Of a DNA stretch of 37,833 nucleotides, positions 8,955 to 16,357 are shown one piece after another. Under the pieces are notes generated by a model. That model was not told where the DNA came from. It did no database searches and was given only the letters and a program-made list of their open reading frames with translations. The position numbers and the translations under genes are program-made. This DNA is from SZUA-365 sp034002405. Lineage in GTDB: Bacteria; Bacteroidota; Ignavibacteria; SZUA-365. Position 1 is the stretch's first letter. Every line of letters begins with the position of its first letter. The stretch spans positions 1 to 37,833 of the forward strand of contig JAVFAS010000035.1 of NCBI GenBank assembly GCA_034002405.1, in the 5' to 3' direction.

Positions 8955-9683
8955 TCGATCGGAGAGTGCGTGATAGAAAAACCGTGGCGCGCCAAGAAGA
9001 TACCGGCGCCAGAGGCGGGAGGGCTCGACCGCGAGACGATGCAGCCATTCGAGACGGGATGCCTGCATCCAACGCGGTGCGCGGGGACGGGTGCCGGCGA
9101 GGAACTCGAGGAAGTTGCCGGCGGCGACGGTAAGGGGCACCCCGGCACGTTCGAGATTTCGCGCAAGCCATTCAAATTGCAGAGGACTCCCAAGTCCGAG
9201 AAAAAGTACATCCGGCGAGAATACGCGGATGTCGTCGATCACGGTGCTGTCCTCGGCGCGGATCGACCCGTCATGCGTGCGGACGGCGCAGCCGGGATAT
9301 CGCGCGGCGAGGATGGCGGGCAGTCGTCCCGCCGCCGCGGCGCTGCCGCCGAGCAGGTACACGCGGCGACGCTCCCGCAGACAATGATCGAGCAGGTGGT
9401 GATGGAAATCGGTGGCATTGACCGTCGCGAGTCGTGTCGCGCCGCGGAACCGGAGCACGGCGCGCACGGCGATACCGTCGGCGACGTTCAGGGATGCGTG
9501 ATCGAGCACGTCGCGCATCCATGGCTGTGTCCGTGCGTCCAGTAGGATATGGAAATGGGAATACGTGGTGAAGGCGGGGGCGGTGGAAGCGGCGGCCTCG
9601 AGGGCCGCCGCCAGCATCAGGTCGTAGGGAGCGTTGTGGACGCGGACCGAGAGAATCCGGTGGCTGTGCGGTGTCGTCGACAT
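8946..9683 (-). CDS. WecG/TagA/CpsF family glycosyltransferase
   Basis: This 245-residue protein has the usual length of the WecG/TagA/CpsF (GT26) family, inverting enzymes that transfer sugars such as N-acetylmannosamine to lipid-linked intermediates of surface polysaccharides at the cytoplasmic membrane face. Recognisable blocks are YSHFHILLDAR, the NVADGIAV motif carrying the proposed catalytic Asp, VYLLGGSAAAAGRLPAIL, and DVLFLGLGSPLQFEWLARN, equivalent to the family's GxPxQE segment. The C-terminal APRWMQASRLEWLHRL is the conserved amphipathic helix. It is the last gene of a minus-strand run, 18 bp after the unknown acidic protein. No other polysaccharide genes adjoin it, so its product remains unassigned. 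Confidence 0.88.
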   Translation of the reverse strand: MSTTPHSHRILSVRVHNAPYDLMLAAALEAAASTAPAFTTYSHFHILLDARTQPWMRDVLDHASLNVADGIAVRAVLRFRGATRLATVNATDFHHHLLDHCLRERRRVYLLGGSAAAAGRLPAILAARYPGCAVRTHDGSIRAEDSTVIDDIRVFSPDVLFLGLGSPLQFEWLARNLERAGVPLTVAAGNFLEFLAGTRPRAPRWMQASRLEWLHRLAVEPSRLWRRYLLGAPRFFYHALSDRKK

Positions 9684-9701
9684 CCGGGTGACATCCCCGC
9701 G

Positions 9702-10217
9702 TCAGGCGTCCTCTTCCGCCGTGTCCGTCCCTTCGTCATCCGATCCAAACCAGCCGAGCAACAGCGACATCAGCATGACGCCGTTTTCTTCCTGGTCTCC
9801 GACGAAGGTTCCATCATACTGCGCGTCGGCGTCTTCCTTCTTGAGTGTGCGCCATGTCACGAACCCCTCCTCGTCAAACGGGGTTTCCTTCACCTCGTAC
9901 CCACGCAACTGCAGCTTGGCCGTGACCAGCTCGCGCAGTTCGTCCTGCGCGCCGAACCAGTGGTCGAGAATGCGGCGCGCGAGTTCGGCCGAGAGGTTGG
10001 CTTCGTCGGCGATCACCGGCAGGAGCATCGACAGCGGGGCGCGCGCGATAGTGCGGAATCCCTTGAGCTGATGCTTGCCGGTGGCCAGGCGTGACAGCGC
10101 GTTTTTGTCGGCCTCGAGGGCGGGACGCACGACGGACATGCGGAAGGCGCGGTCTTCCATCAGTGCGAACACGGCATTGGCGGGATGCGACTGCACGTTC
10201 TCGTTGGTATTCGTCAT
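9702..10217 (-). CDS. Hypothetical acidic protein, 171 residues
   Basis: I do not recognise this family. The protein is predicted soluble: no signal peptide or membrane segment is visible. The N-terminal two thirds look helical (ALMEDRAFRMSVVRPALEADKNALSRLATGKHQLKGFRTIARAP), the middle contains a possible two-strand region (LQLRGYEVKETPFDEEGFVTW), and the C-terminal 45 residues are strongly acidic (GSDDEGTDTAEEDA). The ATG at 10217 gives the natural start; longer in-frame versions would overlap the upstream kinase. It lies 52 bp after the membrane histidine kinase and 18 bp before the glycosyltransferase gene, all on one strand, so co-transcription with the kinase is likely. Confidence 0.7.
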   Translation of the reverse strand: MTNTNENVQSHPANAVFALMEDRAFRMSVVRPALEADKNALSRLATGKHQLKGFRTIARAPLSMLLPVIADEANLSAELARRILDHWFGAQDELRELVTAKLQLRGYEVKETPFDEEGFVTWRTLKKEDADAQYDGTFVGDQEENGVMLMSLLLGWFGSDDEGTDTAEEDA

Positions 10218-10269
10218 AAGGGTTTGTGCTTTCGTGGGACAAATAAATGCGTCAGGGAATGTAGCGCTT

Positions 10270-11679
10270 TCAGGCGAGATCTGCATCCTCGTGATCGGAG
10301 GCGGGAGGCGTGTAGAATATCGGAAGGGTGATGAAAAAGGCCGTGCCCTGCCGATCGGCGCCGTCGGCGAGACGCGAGGGCGACTCGAGGCGGATCGATC
10401 CATTGAACTGCCGGATGATATGCAGCACCACGCTCATTCCCAACCCGGTGCCCTCGATTCCCTTCTCCTTCGCGACGCTGGAGCGGTAGAAATCCTCGAA
10501 AATCTTCTTCTGCTCGGCCGGGGGGATGCCGATGCCGCTGTCAGCGATCTCGATTTCCACCAATTCGTCGCGCGTGTGAATGTGGATCTCCACGCGTCCG
10601 TCACGCTCGGTGTATTTGTGCGTGTTCGAGATGAGATTGGCCAGGGCCAGCTTGAGCAGCTTCCGCTCCGCCTCGATGTAGAGATCCTGATCGCTGTTGA
10701 TCCAGGTGGAAAAACGGATTTTCTTCGAGACAAAAAGGATCCGCATTTCCTGATAGATCTCATCGATCAGTTCGGTGAGATTGACCCGCGAGATTTCCGG
10801 CTTTTCGGCCAGACGCAGCTGTGTCAGCTGCAGGATGTCGTTGACGATCGCGATGGCATTGTCCAGGCGGATGCGCGAGCGCTCGATCGGACGTTCGAAG
10901 GCCTCGGGCACGCGCCCGAGCGAGCCGTCGAGGATCATGTTCAAATACGTCATCGCCGCGGCGATGGGGGTTTTCAGGTCATGCACCACCGACATCACGT
11001 AGCGCGATTTCGTCGTTTCCGCTTCCTCGAGCTTTTTATAGGCGATGGTCAGGGAACGCTCGCGCAAGTAGAGTTCCTTTGAAATCGAGTTCGCCAGGTA
11101 ATTGCTCACCAGGAGCACCAACGCCAGCACGGTGACGTGCGAGACCACGTACACGGGACTTGTGTACTGCGGTGAGGCGAAATACCCCTCGATCGCGACA
11201 TGGGGGATGCTCCCGTTCATTTCGAGGATCGCCCCTGTCGCGATGCCCGCGATCGTGACGAGAATGAGCAGCGTCACCACCTGTCGTGGGAGGATGAGGC
11301 TGCCGACGATGACGTGGTAGATGAAGAAATAATAGAACGGCGATTCCACGCCACCGGTGAGATACAACAGCACCAGCAACGAGAGGAAATCGCAAATCAT
11401 CTGCAGCAGCGCGTAATGCAGGCCGTTGAAAGGGGCATAGCCCTCGGGCAGCATTGGATGCGTGCGGTGGAAGACGAGATTGTACAGAAGCGTGCAGAGG
11501 GCCAGGACGGCGATGGGAATCGATTCGAGCCGCAGGGTCGGCAGCAGTTCGCCGAGCACGATCAATCCCCCCAGCATCGCCACCGAAACATAGCGTAAGT
11601 AGATAAGCCAGAGATTCCGCCGTTTCAGCGTTCTCCAGAACTCATCATACATGATCCATTTGGGAACGAGTTCGATCAT
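10270..11679 (-). CDS. Membrane sensor histidine kinase with RegB-like quinone-site motif
   Basis: The 469-residue protein has about six membrane segments in the first 200 residues, a short linker, then HisKA (phospho-acceptor His233 in VVHDLKTP) and a HATPase_c domain (N box LISNTHKYTERDG, G1 IADSGIGIP, G2 EGTGLGMS). Between transmembrane segments it carries YLTGGVESPF (residues about 106-115), closely matching the GGxxNPF ubiquinone-binding segment of RegB/PrrB redox kinases with Ser in place of Asn. I infer a kinase that reads the quinone pool or respiratory state. Start 11679 lies about 24 nt after a promoter; 11652 is a possible later start. It is transcribed away from the iron-sulfur sensor kinase, and no cognate DNA-binding regulator is adjacent. 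Confidence 0.87.
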   Translation of the reverse strand: MIELVPKWIMYDEFWRTLKRRNLWLIYLRYVSVAMLGGLIVLGELLPTLRLESIPIAVLALCTLLYNLVFHRTHPMLPEGYAPFNGLHYALLQMICDFLSLLVLLYLTGGVESPFYYFFIYHVIVGSLILPRQVVTLLILVTIAGIATGAILEMNGSIPHVAIEGYFASPQYTSPVYVVSHVTVLALVLLVSNYLANSISKELYLRERSLTIAYKKLEEAETTKSRYVMSVVHDLKTPIAAAMTYLNMILDGSLGRVPEAFERPIERSRIRLDNAIAIVNDILQLTQLRLAEKPEISRVNLTELIDEIYQEMRILFVSKKIRFSTWINSDQDLYIEAERKLLKLALANLISNTHKYTERDGRVEIHIHTRDELVEIEIADSGIGIPPAEQKKIFEDFYRSSVAKEKGIEGTGLGMSVVLHIIRQFNGSIRLESPSRLADGADRQGTAFFITLPIFYTPPASDHEDADLA

Positions 11680-11709
11680 GAAAAGGGCGGTCCCGAAGCT
11701 ATGATGGGG

Positions 11710-11737
11710 AAGATACTCACAATTTCCCAAGGTGCAA
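11710..11737 (-). promoter_or_regulatory. Promoter for the membrane histidine kinase gene
   Basis: On the minus strand TTGCAC (11737-11732, preceded by T to give TTTG) is followed after 16 bp by TATCTT (11715-11710). The predicted transcript starts near 11703, just upstream of the ATG at 11679. Confidence 0.45.
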
Positions 11738-11932
11738 AGAGATTGGGATGCAGTTCTCCTGATCTTCCGGGCTCCGTGTGACAGGGGCGTCCTGGAAACA
11801 ACCGGAAGTGAAAAACTTCTCGAACGATGCCGATTTGCATTGGAAGTCTCTGCCGGGTTTGCGAATTTGTATTTCGGAGTCCGTGCACGGGAATTGTGTC
11901 CGTCGCCGGACTCCCACGAAGAAAGGTTTTCC

Positions 11933-13981
11933 ATGAACTGCGTTGTTTCAACCATTCCCGAGCGCTGCAAGCGATGCTACTGCTGCGTGCGCGAGTGTCC
12001 GGCCAATGCCATCCAGATCCAGAACGGGCAGGCGGTGGTGTTGTCCGAGCGCTGCGTGGGCTGCGGCAACTGTCTGAAGGTGTGCACGCAGAACGCCAAA
12101 TCAGTGCGTGACGGCATCGCGCCGCTGCGGCCACGGCTGGAGGCGGTGGACGGGACGGAGAAAGTGGCGCTGATCGCGCCGTCTTTTCCCGCGGCATTTC
12201 CGACCATTGATCCGCTTCGCGTGGTCGGGGCATTACGTCTGTTGGGATTCACCCGTGTGATCGAGGTCGCATTCGGTGCCGACCTCGTCAGCGAGCAGTA
12301 CCGCATTCATGCGGCGCGGAGCACCGAACCGGTGATTACGACGCCGTGTCCGGCGATTGTCGAGTACATCGAGAAATATCATCCGGAGCTGATTCCCAGC
12401 CTCGCGCCGATCGTCTCACCGATGATCGCGGCGGGCAAGGTGGTCTGCGACCGCTATGGCGCCGACGCGCTGATCGTCTTCATCGGACCGTGCGTGGCGA
12501 AGAAACTGGAAATTCTCGACGAGAATGTCGCCGGAGTGATCGACGAGGCGCTGACCTTCGATGAACTGATCCGTCTCTTCGACGAAACAGGCATCGATCC
12601 CGCGATGGTGGAGCCCAGCGAACTGGACGCGCCGCGTGCGCATCTCGGACAAATCTATCCGATATCCGGAGGGTTGCTGAAGAGCGCGGGCATCAGTTCC
12701 GATGTGATGGACGAGGAAGTGATCGTGGTCGAGGGACGGCAGCGCTGCCTCAACATCATCAACGAACTCGCCCAGGGCAAGGTCAACAGCCGCATGATCG
12801 ATATTCTCTTCTGCGAGGGCTGCGTGAATGGTCCGGGCATGGTCAGTCCGCTCAATCACTACGAGAAGCGGGAATGCATCATCTCATGGGTCAAGTCGCG
12901 GACGCGCGAGCTCGATCAGGCCGAATGGCACGATGACATCAACGAATACCGCCATCTTGATTTTTCCCGCCGCTTCGAGGATCGGCACATCGAACAGCGG
13001 ATCCCGGAAGAACCCGAAATCCAGCGCATTCTGCTCGCGATGGGAAAGCGCGACACCGCCGAACAGATCAACTGCGGGGCGTGCGGCTACGAGACCTGCC
13101 GGGATCTCGCGGTGGCGGTCGCCCGCGGTATCGCCGAGAAGGAAATGTGCCTGCAATACACGATCGACAATCTCGAACGTTCGCACCGCGAACTCGCCGA
13201 GGCGCAGGCGCAGCTCATCCAGACCGAGAAGCTTGCGTCGGTGGGCCAGCTGGCCGCCGGGGTGGCGCATGAGATCAACAATCCACTCGGGACCATCGTG
13301 CTGTATTCGCATCTGCTTCTCAAGCAGCTCAAGGAAGTGGATCCGGCCGCCGATGACGTGCGCTTCATCATCGACGAGGCCGAGCGCTGCCGCACCATCG
13401 TGGGAAGCCTGCTCAATTTCGCGCGGCAGGGCAAGCTGGTACTCAGCGAACTGAAGCCCGCGGCGCTGATCGATCCGATTATTGCCATGCTCCGTCGGCG
13501 CGAGGATTTCGAGACGATCACCATGGATGTGGAAATCGCCCCCGATCTGCCGCTGCTGTATGTTGATGCCGACCAGATGCGGCAGGTCCTGATCAATCTC
13601 GCGATGAACGCCTGCGAGGCCATGCCCGATGGCGGTCGGCTGTGCATCGCCGTGCAACCGGGCGAGACGCCACGGGAAATCCAGATCCGAATATCCGATA
13701 CCGGGATGGGGATTTCTCGGGAAAACCTCGGCCGCCTGTTCACCCCGTTTTTCACGACGAAACAGATTGGAAAGGGCACCGGACTGGGCCTGCCGATTGC
13801 CTACGGCATCATCAAGCTGCATCACGGACAGATCGGCGTCCAGAGCGAATCCGGCAAGGGGTCGGTGTTCACGATCACCATTCCGTCCGATCTGCGCGAC
13901 TATCCCTCGGCCGCGCAGATGTCCCCGCGCGAACTCGCCGCCGCCCTGTCACCGTCCCACCACGTGCATCCGGCAAAATGA
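11933..13981 (+). CDS. Iron-sulfur/[FeFe]-hydrogenase-like sensor histidine kinase
   Basis: This 682-residue cytoplasmic protein has four parts. Residues 1-60 hold two 4Fe-4S ferredoxin motifs (C12, C15, C18, C22 and C41, C44, C47, C51). Residues about 70-370 match the C-terminal domain of [FeFe]-hydrogenase large subunits, with degenerate H-cluster loops: TPCPAI (C139), GPCVAKK (C187) and CEGCVNGP (C294, C297). A further four-cysteine Fe-S domain follows (C381, C384, C389, C406). Residues about 430-660 are a kinase with H446 in GVAHEINNP, N box NACEAMPDGG, G1 ISDTGMGIS and G2 GKGTGLGL. Start 11933 follows GAAAGG, and upstream in-frame codons lack conservation. The stop overlaps the next start (ATGA). 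I infer a redox, H2 or CO sensor rather than a hydrogenase. Confidence 0.9.
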   Translation: MNCVVSTIPERCKRCYCCVRECPANAIQIQNGQAVVLSERCVGCGNCLKVCTQNAKSVRDGIAPLRPRLEAVDGTEKVALIAPSFPAAFPTIDPLRVVGALRLLGFTRVIEVAFGADLVSEQYRIHAARSTEPVITTPCPAIVEYIEKYHPELIPSLAPIVSPMIAAGKVVCDRYGADALIVFIGPCVAKKLEILDENVAGVIDEALTFDELIRLFDETGIDPAMVEPSELDAPRAHLGQIYPISGGLLKSAGISSDVMDEEVIVVEGRQRCLNIINELAQGKVNSRMIDILFCEGCVNGPGMVSPLNHYEKRECIISWVKSRTRELDQAEWHDDINEYRHLDFSRRFEDRHIEQRIPEEPEIQRILLAMGKRDTAEQINCGACGYETCRDLAVAVARGIAEKEMCLQYTIDNLERSHRELAEAQAQLIQTEKLASVGQLAAGVAHEINNPLGTIVLYSHLLLKQLKEVDPAADDVRFIIDEAERCRTIVGSLLNFARQGKLVLSELKPAALIDPIIAMLRRREDFETITMDVEIAPDLPLLYVDADQMRQVLINLAMNACEAMPDGGRLCIAVQPGETPREIQIRISDTGMGISRENLGRLFTPFFTTKQIGKGTGLGLPIAYGIIKLHHGQIGVQSESGKGSVFTITIPSDLRDYPSAAQMSPRELAAALSPSHHVHPAK

Positions 13982-15474
13982 TGGAAGAACGAAAACCGCA
14001 ACTCCTGGTCATCGATGACGAACTCGGCATGCGCGAGGGCATTCGCCGGATTTTCACGCTTGAAGGATATGCGGTGACCGTTGCCGAGAACGGCAGCGAG
14101 GGAATTGCCCGTGGGATGGAGAATGAATTCGACGTCGCGCTGATTGATCTGAAAATGCCGGATATGGACGGAGTGACCGTGCTCCGTCGTCTGCGCGAGT
14201 CCTATCCCGATACCGAATACCTGATGATCACCGCGTTCGCGGGCATCGATACCGCCGTGGAGGCCACGCGCCATGGCGCGTACTCCTACATCCCCAAGCC
14301 CTTCACGCCCGACCAGATCGTCTTCGAGGTCAATCGCGCGCTCGGCAAGCGCCGGCTCACGCTCGAGACACGAGAACTGCGCGCCGAGCAGGAGCGGCGA
14401 TTGCTGGAGATCAGCCAGGAAAAAAGCCGTCTCCGTACGATCATCAATTCCATCAACGACGCGCTCATCGTCACGAATCTCGATGGCGAGATCGTGCTCG
14501 CCAATCCGCAGTCCCGCGCGCTGTTCAATTTCCCTCCGACCATCAAGGCGGGTGACAAGATCGATGACCTGCTGCCGGCCCAAGTGATCGAACTGATCCG
14601 CGAGGCACAGGAGACCACGAGACAGGGGATCGAGCTCGTCTCGCATGAATGGGAAATACGGGAGAATCTCGAACTGGTGGTCAACATGAAAACCGCGCCG
14701 GTGAAGAACACCGCGGGCGAGATCATCGGGTTCGTCACCACGATCCAGGACGTCACCCAGCTCAAGCGGCTCGACGCGCAGAAGTCGCAGTTCGTCTCCA
14801 TGGTCGCCCATGAACTCAAGGCTCCGATCGCCGCGGTGAGCGGGTATCTCGAAAACATGCACAGCCGTGTGCTCGGCGACGACATCACCCGGTATGAAAA
14901 AATGATCACGCGCTCGGCCGAGCGTTTGCAGGCACTGATCGATCTCGTCAACGACCTGCTCAATATCAGCCGCCGCGACCTGGGCACCATCCGGCGCGAG
15001 ATCGCCGCGGTGTCGATACCCGATGTCATCGAGAATACACGCGAGTTGTTGCAGGGGGAAATGGAGCGCCGCGGTATCACCTTCGTGACCGACTACCAAC
15101 CGCAGCTTCCCACGGTGGACATCGACCGGGATGAATTCACCCGCGTGATCACCAACCTCGTCAGCAACGCGGTGAAGTACAATCGCGAACACGGTCGCAT
15201 CGCCATTCGCGCGCACGCGGAGCAGGGTATGGTGCACCTCGCCATCAGCGACAGCGGCATCGGCATGAAAAAGGAAGATCAGGAGATGCTCTTCCAGCAG
15301 TTCTACCGTATCAAGAACGACGCCACGCGCACCATCCCGGGCACCGGGCTCGGCCTCTCGATCGTCAAACAGATCATCGATTCCTACCACGGCCATATCA
15401 GCGTCCACAGCGCCTGGCAGGAAGGCACCACCTTCACGCTCCGTCTCCCGGTGCACTACTCCGGTGAAGTCTGA
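13978..15474 (+). CDS. Hybrid receiver-PAS-histidine kinase
   Basis: The 498-residue protein begins with a receiver domain (VIDDELG acidic pair, phospho-acceptor Asp in LIDLKMPDMDG, MITAFA, and YIPKPFTP with the conserved Lys). A PAS domain (about 153-255, INSINDALIVTNLDGEIVLANPQ) and a kinase core follow: HisKA His in HELKAPIAAVSGYLEN near residue 277, N box NLVSNAVKYNREHG, G1 ISDSGIGMK and G2 GTGLGLSIVKQII. There are no membrane segments. The start overlaps the previous gene by 4 bp (13978; a second ATG at 13981 is equally possible), so the two are translationally coupled. The receiver is the likely phosphate acceptor for the iron-sulfur kinase, making a cytoplasmic relay. There is no DNA-binding output domain, so a further regulator must lie elsewhere. 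Confidence 0.9.
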   Translation: MMEERKPQLLVIDDELGMREGIRRIFTLEGYAVTVAENGSEGIARGMENEFDVALIDLKMPDMDGVTVLRRLRESYPDTEYLMITAFAGIDTAVEATRHGAYSYIPKPFTPDQIVFEVNRALGKRRLTLETRELRAEQERRLLEISQEKSRLRTIINSINDALIVTNLDGEIVLANPQSRALFNFPPTIKAGDKIDDLLPAQVIELIREAQETTRQGIELVSHEWEIRENLELVVNMKTAPVKNTAGEIIGFVTTIQDVTQLKRLDAQKSQFVSMVAHELKAPIAAVSGYLENMHSRVLGDDITRYEKMITRSAERLQALIDLVNDLLNISRRDLGTIRREIAAVSIPDVIENTRELLQGEMERRGITFVTDYQPQLPTVDIDRDEFTRVITNLVSNAVKYNREHGRIAIRAHAEQGMVHLAISDSGIGMKKEDQEMLFQQFYRIKNDATRTIPGTGLGLSIVKQIIDSYHGHISVHSAWQEGTTFTLRLPVHYSGEV

Positions 15475-15550
15475 TTCGCCGGTCGCACCATCGTCGCGTT
15501 CTTCTTCCCCCTCCGATCGTTCTTCCCTCCATGCCTGCCACCGTGGTGAC

Positions 15551-15579
15551 TTGCACCCGGTTCAATTCAGATGTATTTT
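15551..15579 (+). promoter_or_regulatory. Promoter of the DUF4287/DUF5655 gene
   Basis: TTGCAC (15551-15556) is followed after 17 bp by TATTTT (15574-15579). Because the -10 box overlaps an in-frame ATG at 15571, translation must start downstream, which supports the start at 15616. Confidence 0.5.
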
Positions 15580-15615
15580 CTCCGCATTCCTGACCACCAC
15601 ATACTGGAGATGCCG

Positions 15616-16248
15616 ATGAACGCTGTCGACAAAGCGATCGCGACGCAATTGCGGAACATTGAAACGCGGACGGGAAAAACGCTCGCCGCGCTTTTTTCCT
15701 TCTTGGGGGAGAGCGGACTCGAAAAGCACGGTGCGTTGCGCGACCTGCTCAAACGCGAGCTCGGTATGGGACACGGGGACGCCAACACGCTCGTGCATGT
15801 ATTCCGGCAGCAGAGGGGAGAAGCCGGGGAAGGACCGCCACGGGGTTCAGACGCATCGGGGATGGGGCACTCCGCGTCACCGGCCGCGGGCGCACGTGGC
15901 AACACCGAGAGTGACGTGCTCGATGCGATCTACACGGGTGCGAAAGCGGCACTGCGACCCATTCACGACGCGGTCATGGCCGGGATCGACGGCTTCGGCC
16001 CGTTTGAAATCGCCCCGAAGAAAACCTATCTGAGCCTGCGCCGGCGGAAGCAGTTCGCCACGGTTGGTCCCGCCACGAACACCCGCGTGGAAATCGGCCT
16101 CAACATGAAGGGCGTCGCGCCCACCGACCGGTTGATCGCCATCCCCCCCGGAGGGATGTGCCAGTACAAGGTCAAGCTCACTAGTCCCGCCGACGTCGAT
16201 GCCGAACTGTTGGCATGGATCCGCACCGCCTACGACGCGGCATCCTGA
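15616..16248 (+). CDS. DUF4287 / DUF5655 protein
   Basis: The 210-residue protein combines two domains of unknown function. The N-terminal 65 residues (AIATQLRNIETRTGKTL, then HGALRDLLKRELGMGHGDANTLVH) match DUF4287. The C-terminal 110 residues (AKAALRPIHDAVMAGIDGFGPFEIAPKKTYLSLRRRKQFA, followed by VEIGLNMKG) match DUF5655, which is often described as DNA- or nucleotide-related by fold only. The Arg/Lys-rich SLRRRKQ patch could contact a nucleic acid. There is no signal peptide. ATG 15616 is preceded at 7 nt by GGAG; the in-frame ATGs at 15571 and 15610 are less likely because of the promoter and spacing. It stands alone between two unrelated transcription units. Confidence 0.82.
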   Translation: MNAVDKAIATQLRNIETRTGKTLAALFSFLGESGLEKHGALRDLLKRELGMGHGDANTLVHVFRQQRGEAGEGPPRGSDASGMGHSASPAAGARGNTESDVLDAIYTGAKAALRPIHDAVMAGIDGFGPFEIAPKKTYLSLRRRKQFATVGPATNTRVEIGLNMKGVAPTDRLIAIPPGGMCQYKVKLTSPADVDAELLAWIRTAYDAAS

Positions 16249-16268
16249 AAAAAAAATCCCGCACCCTC

Positions 16269-16297
16269 TTGCCTTGCGTTCCTCGGTATCGTAATTT
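16269..16297 (+). promoter_or_regulatory. Promoter of the surface-protein module
   Basis: TTGCCT (16269-16274) is followed after 17 bp by TAATTT (16292-16297), in an AT-rich patch. Transcription would start near 16304 and give a leader of about 55 nt. The -10 box is overlapped by the dyad described separately. Confidence 0.5.
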
Positions 16298-16319
16298 AGG
16301 ATGTCAATCATCCTAATTT
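16293..16319. promoter_or_regulatory. Operator-like perfect dyad over the -10 region
   Basis: The arms TTAGGATG (16296-16303) and CATCCTAA (16309-16316) form a perfect 8-bp dyad around the 5-bp centre TCAAT, and pairing extends partly outward. The position, covering the -10 box and the expected start of transcription, is typical of a repressor site. The TTAGG...CCTAA outer bases recall sites of DtxR/MntR-type metal regulators, but the spacing differs, so the regulator is unknown. No T tract follows, so it is not an intrinsic terminator. Confidence 0.55.
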
Positions 16320-16357
16320 GAACGCCGTACCTCGCCCATGCTCCGCGTCTCCCGCGG

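Noticed and set aside
11933..13981. Functional [FeFe]-hydrogenase
   Set aside because: Key loop residues are altered and a kinase is fused; no maturation genes are nearby. Sensor function is more likely.
13900..15456. Antisense 518-codon frame over the hybrid kinase
   Set aside because: The sense frame carries complete receiver, PAS and kinase motifs; the antisense one has none.
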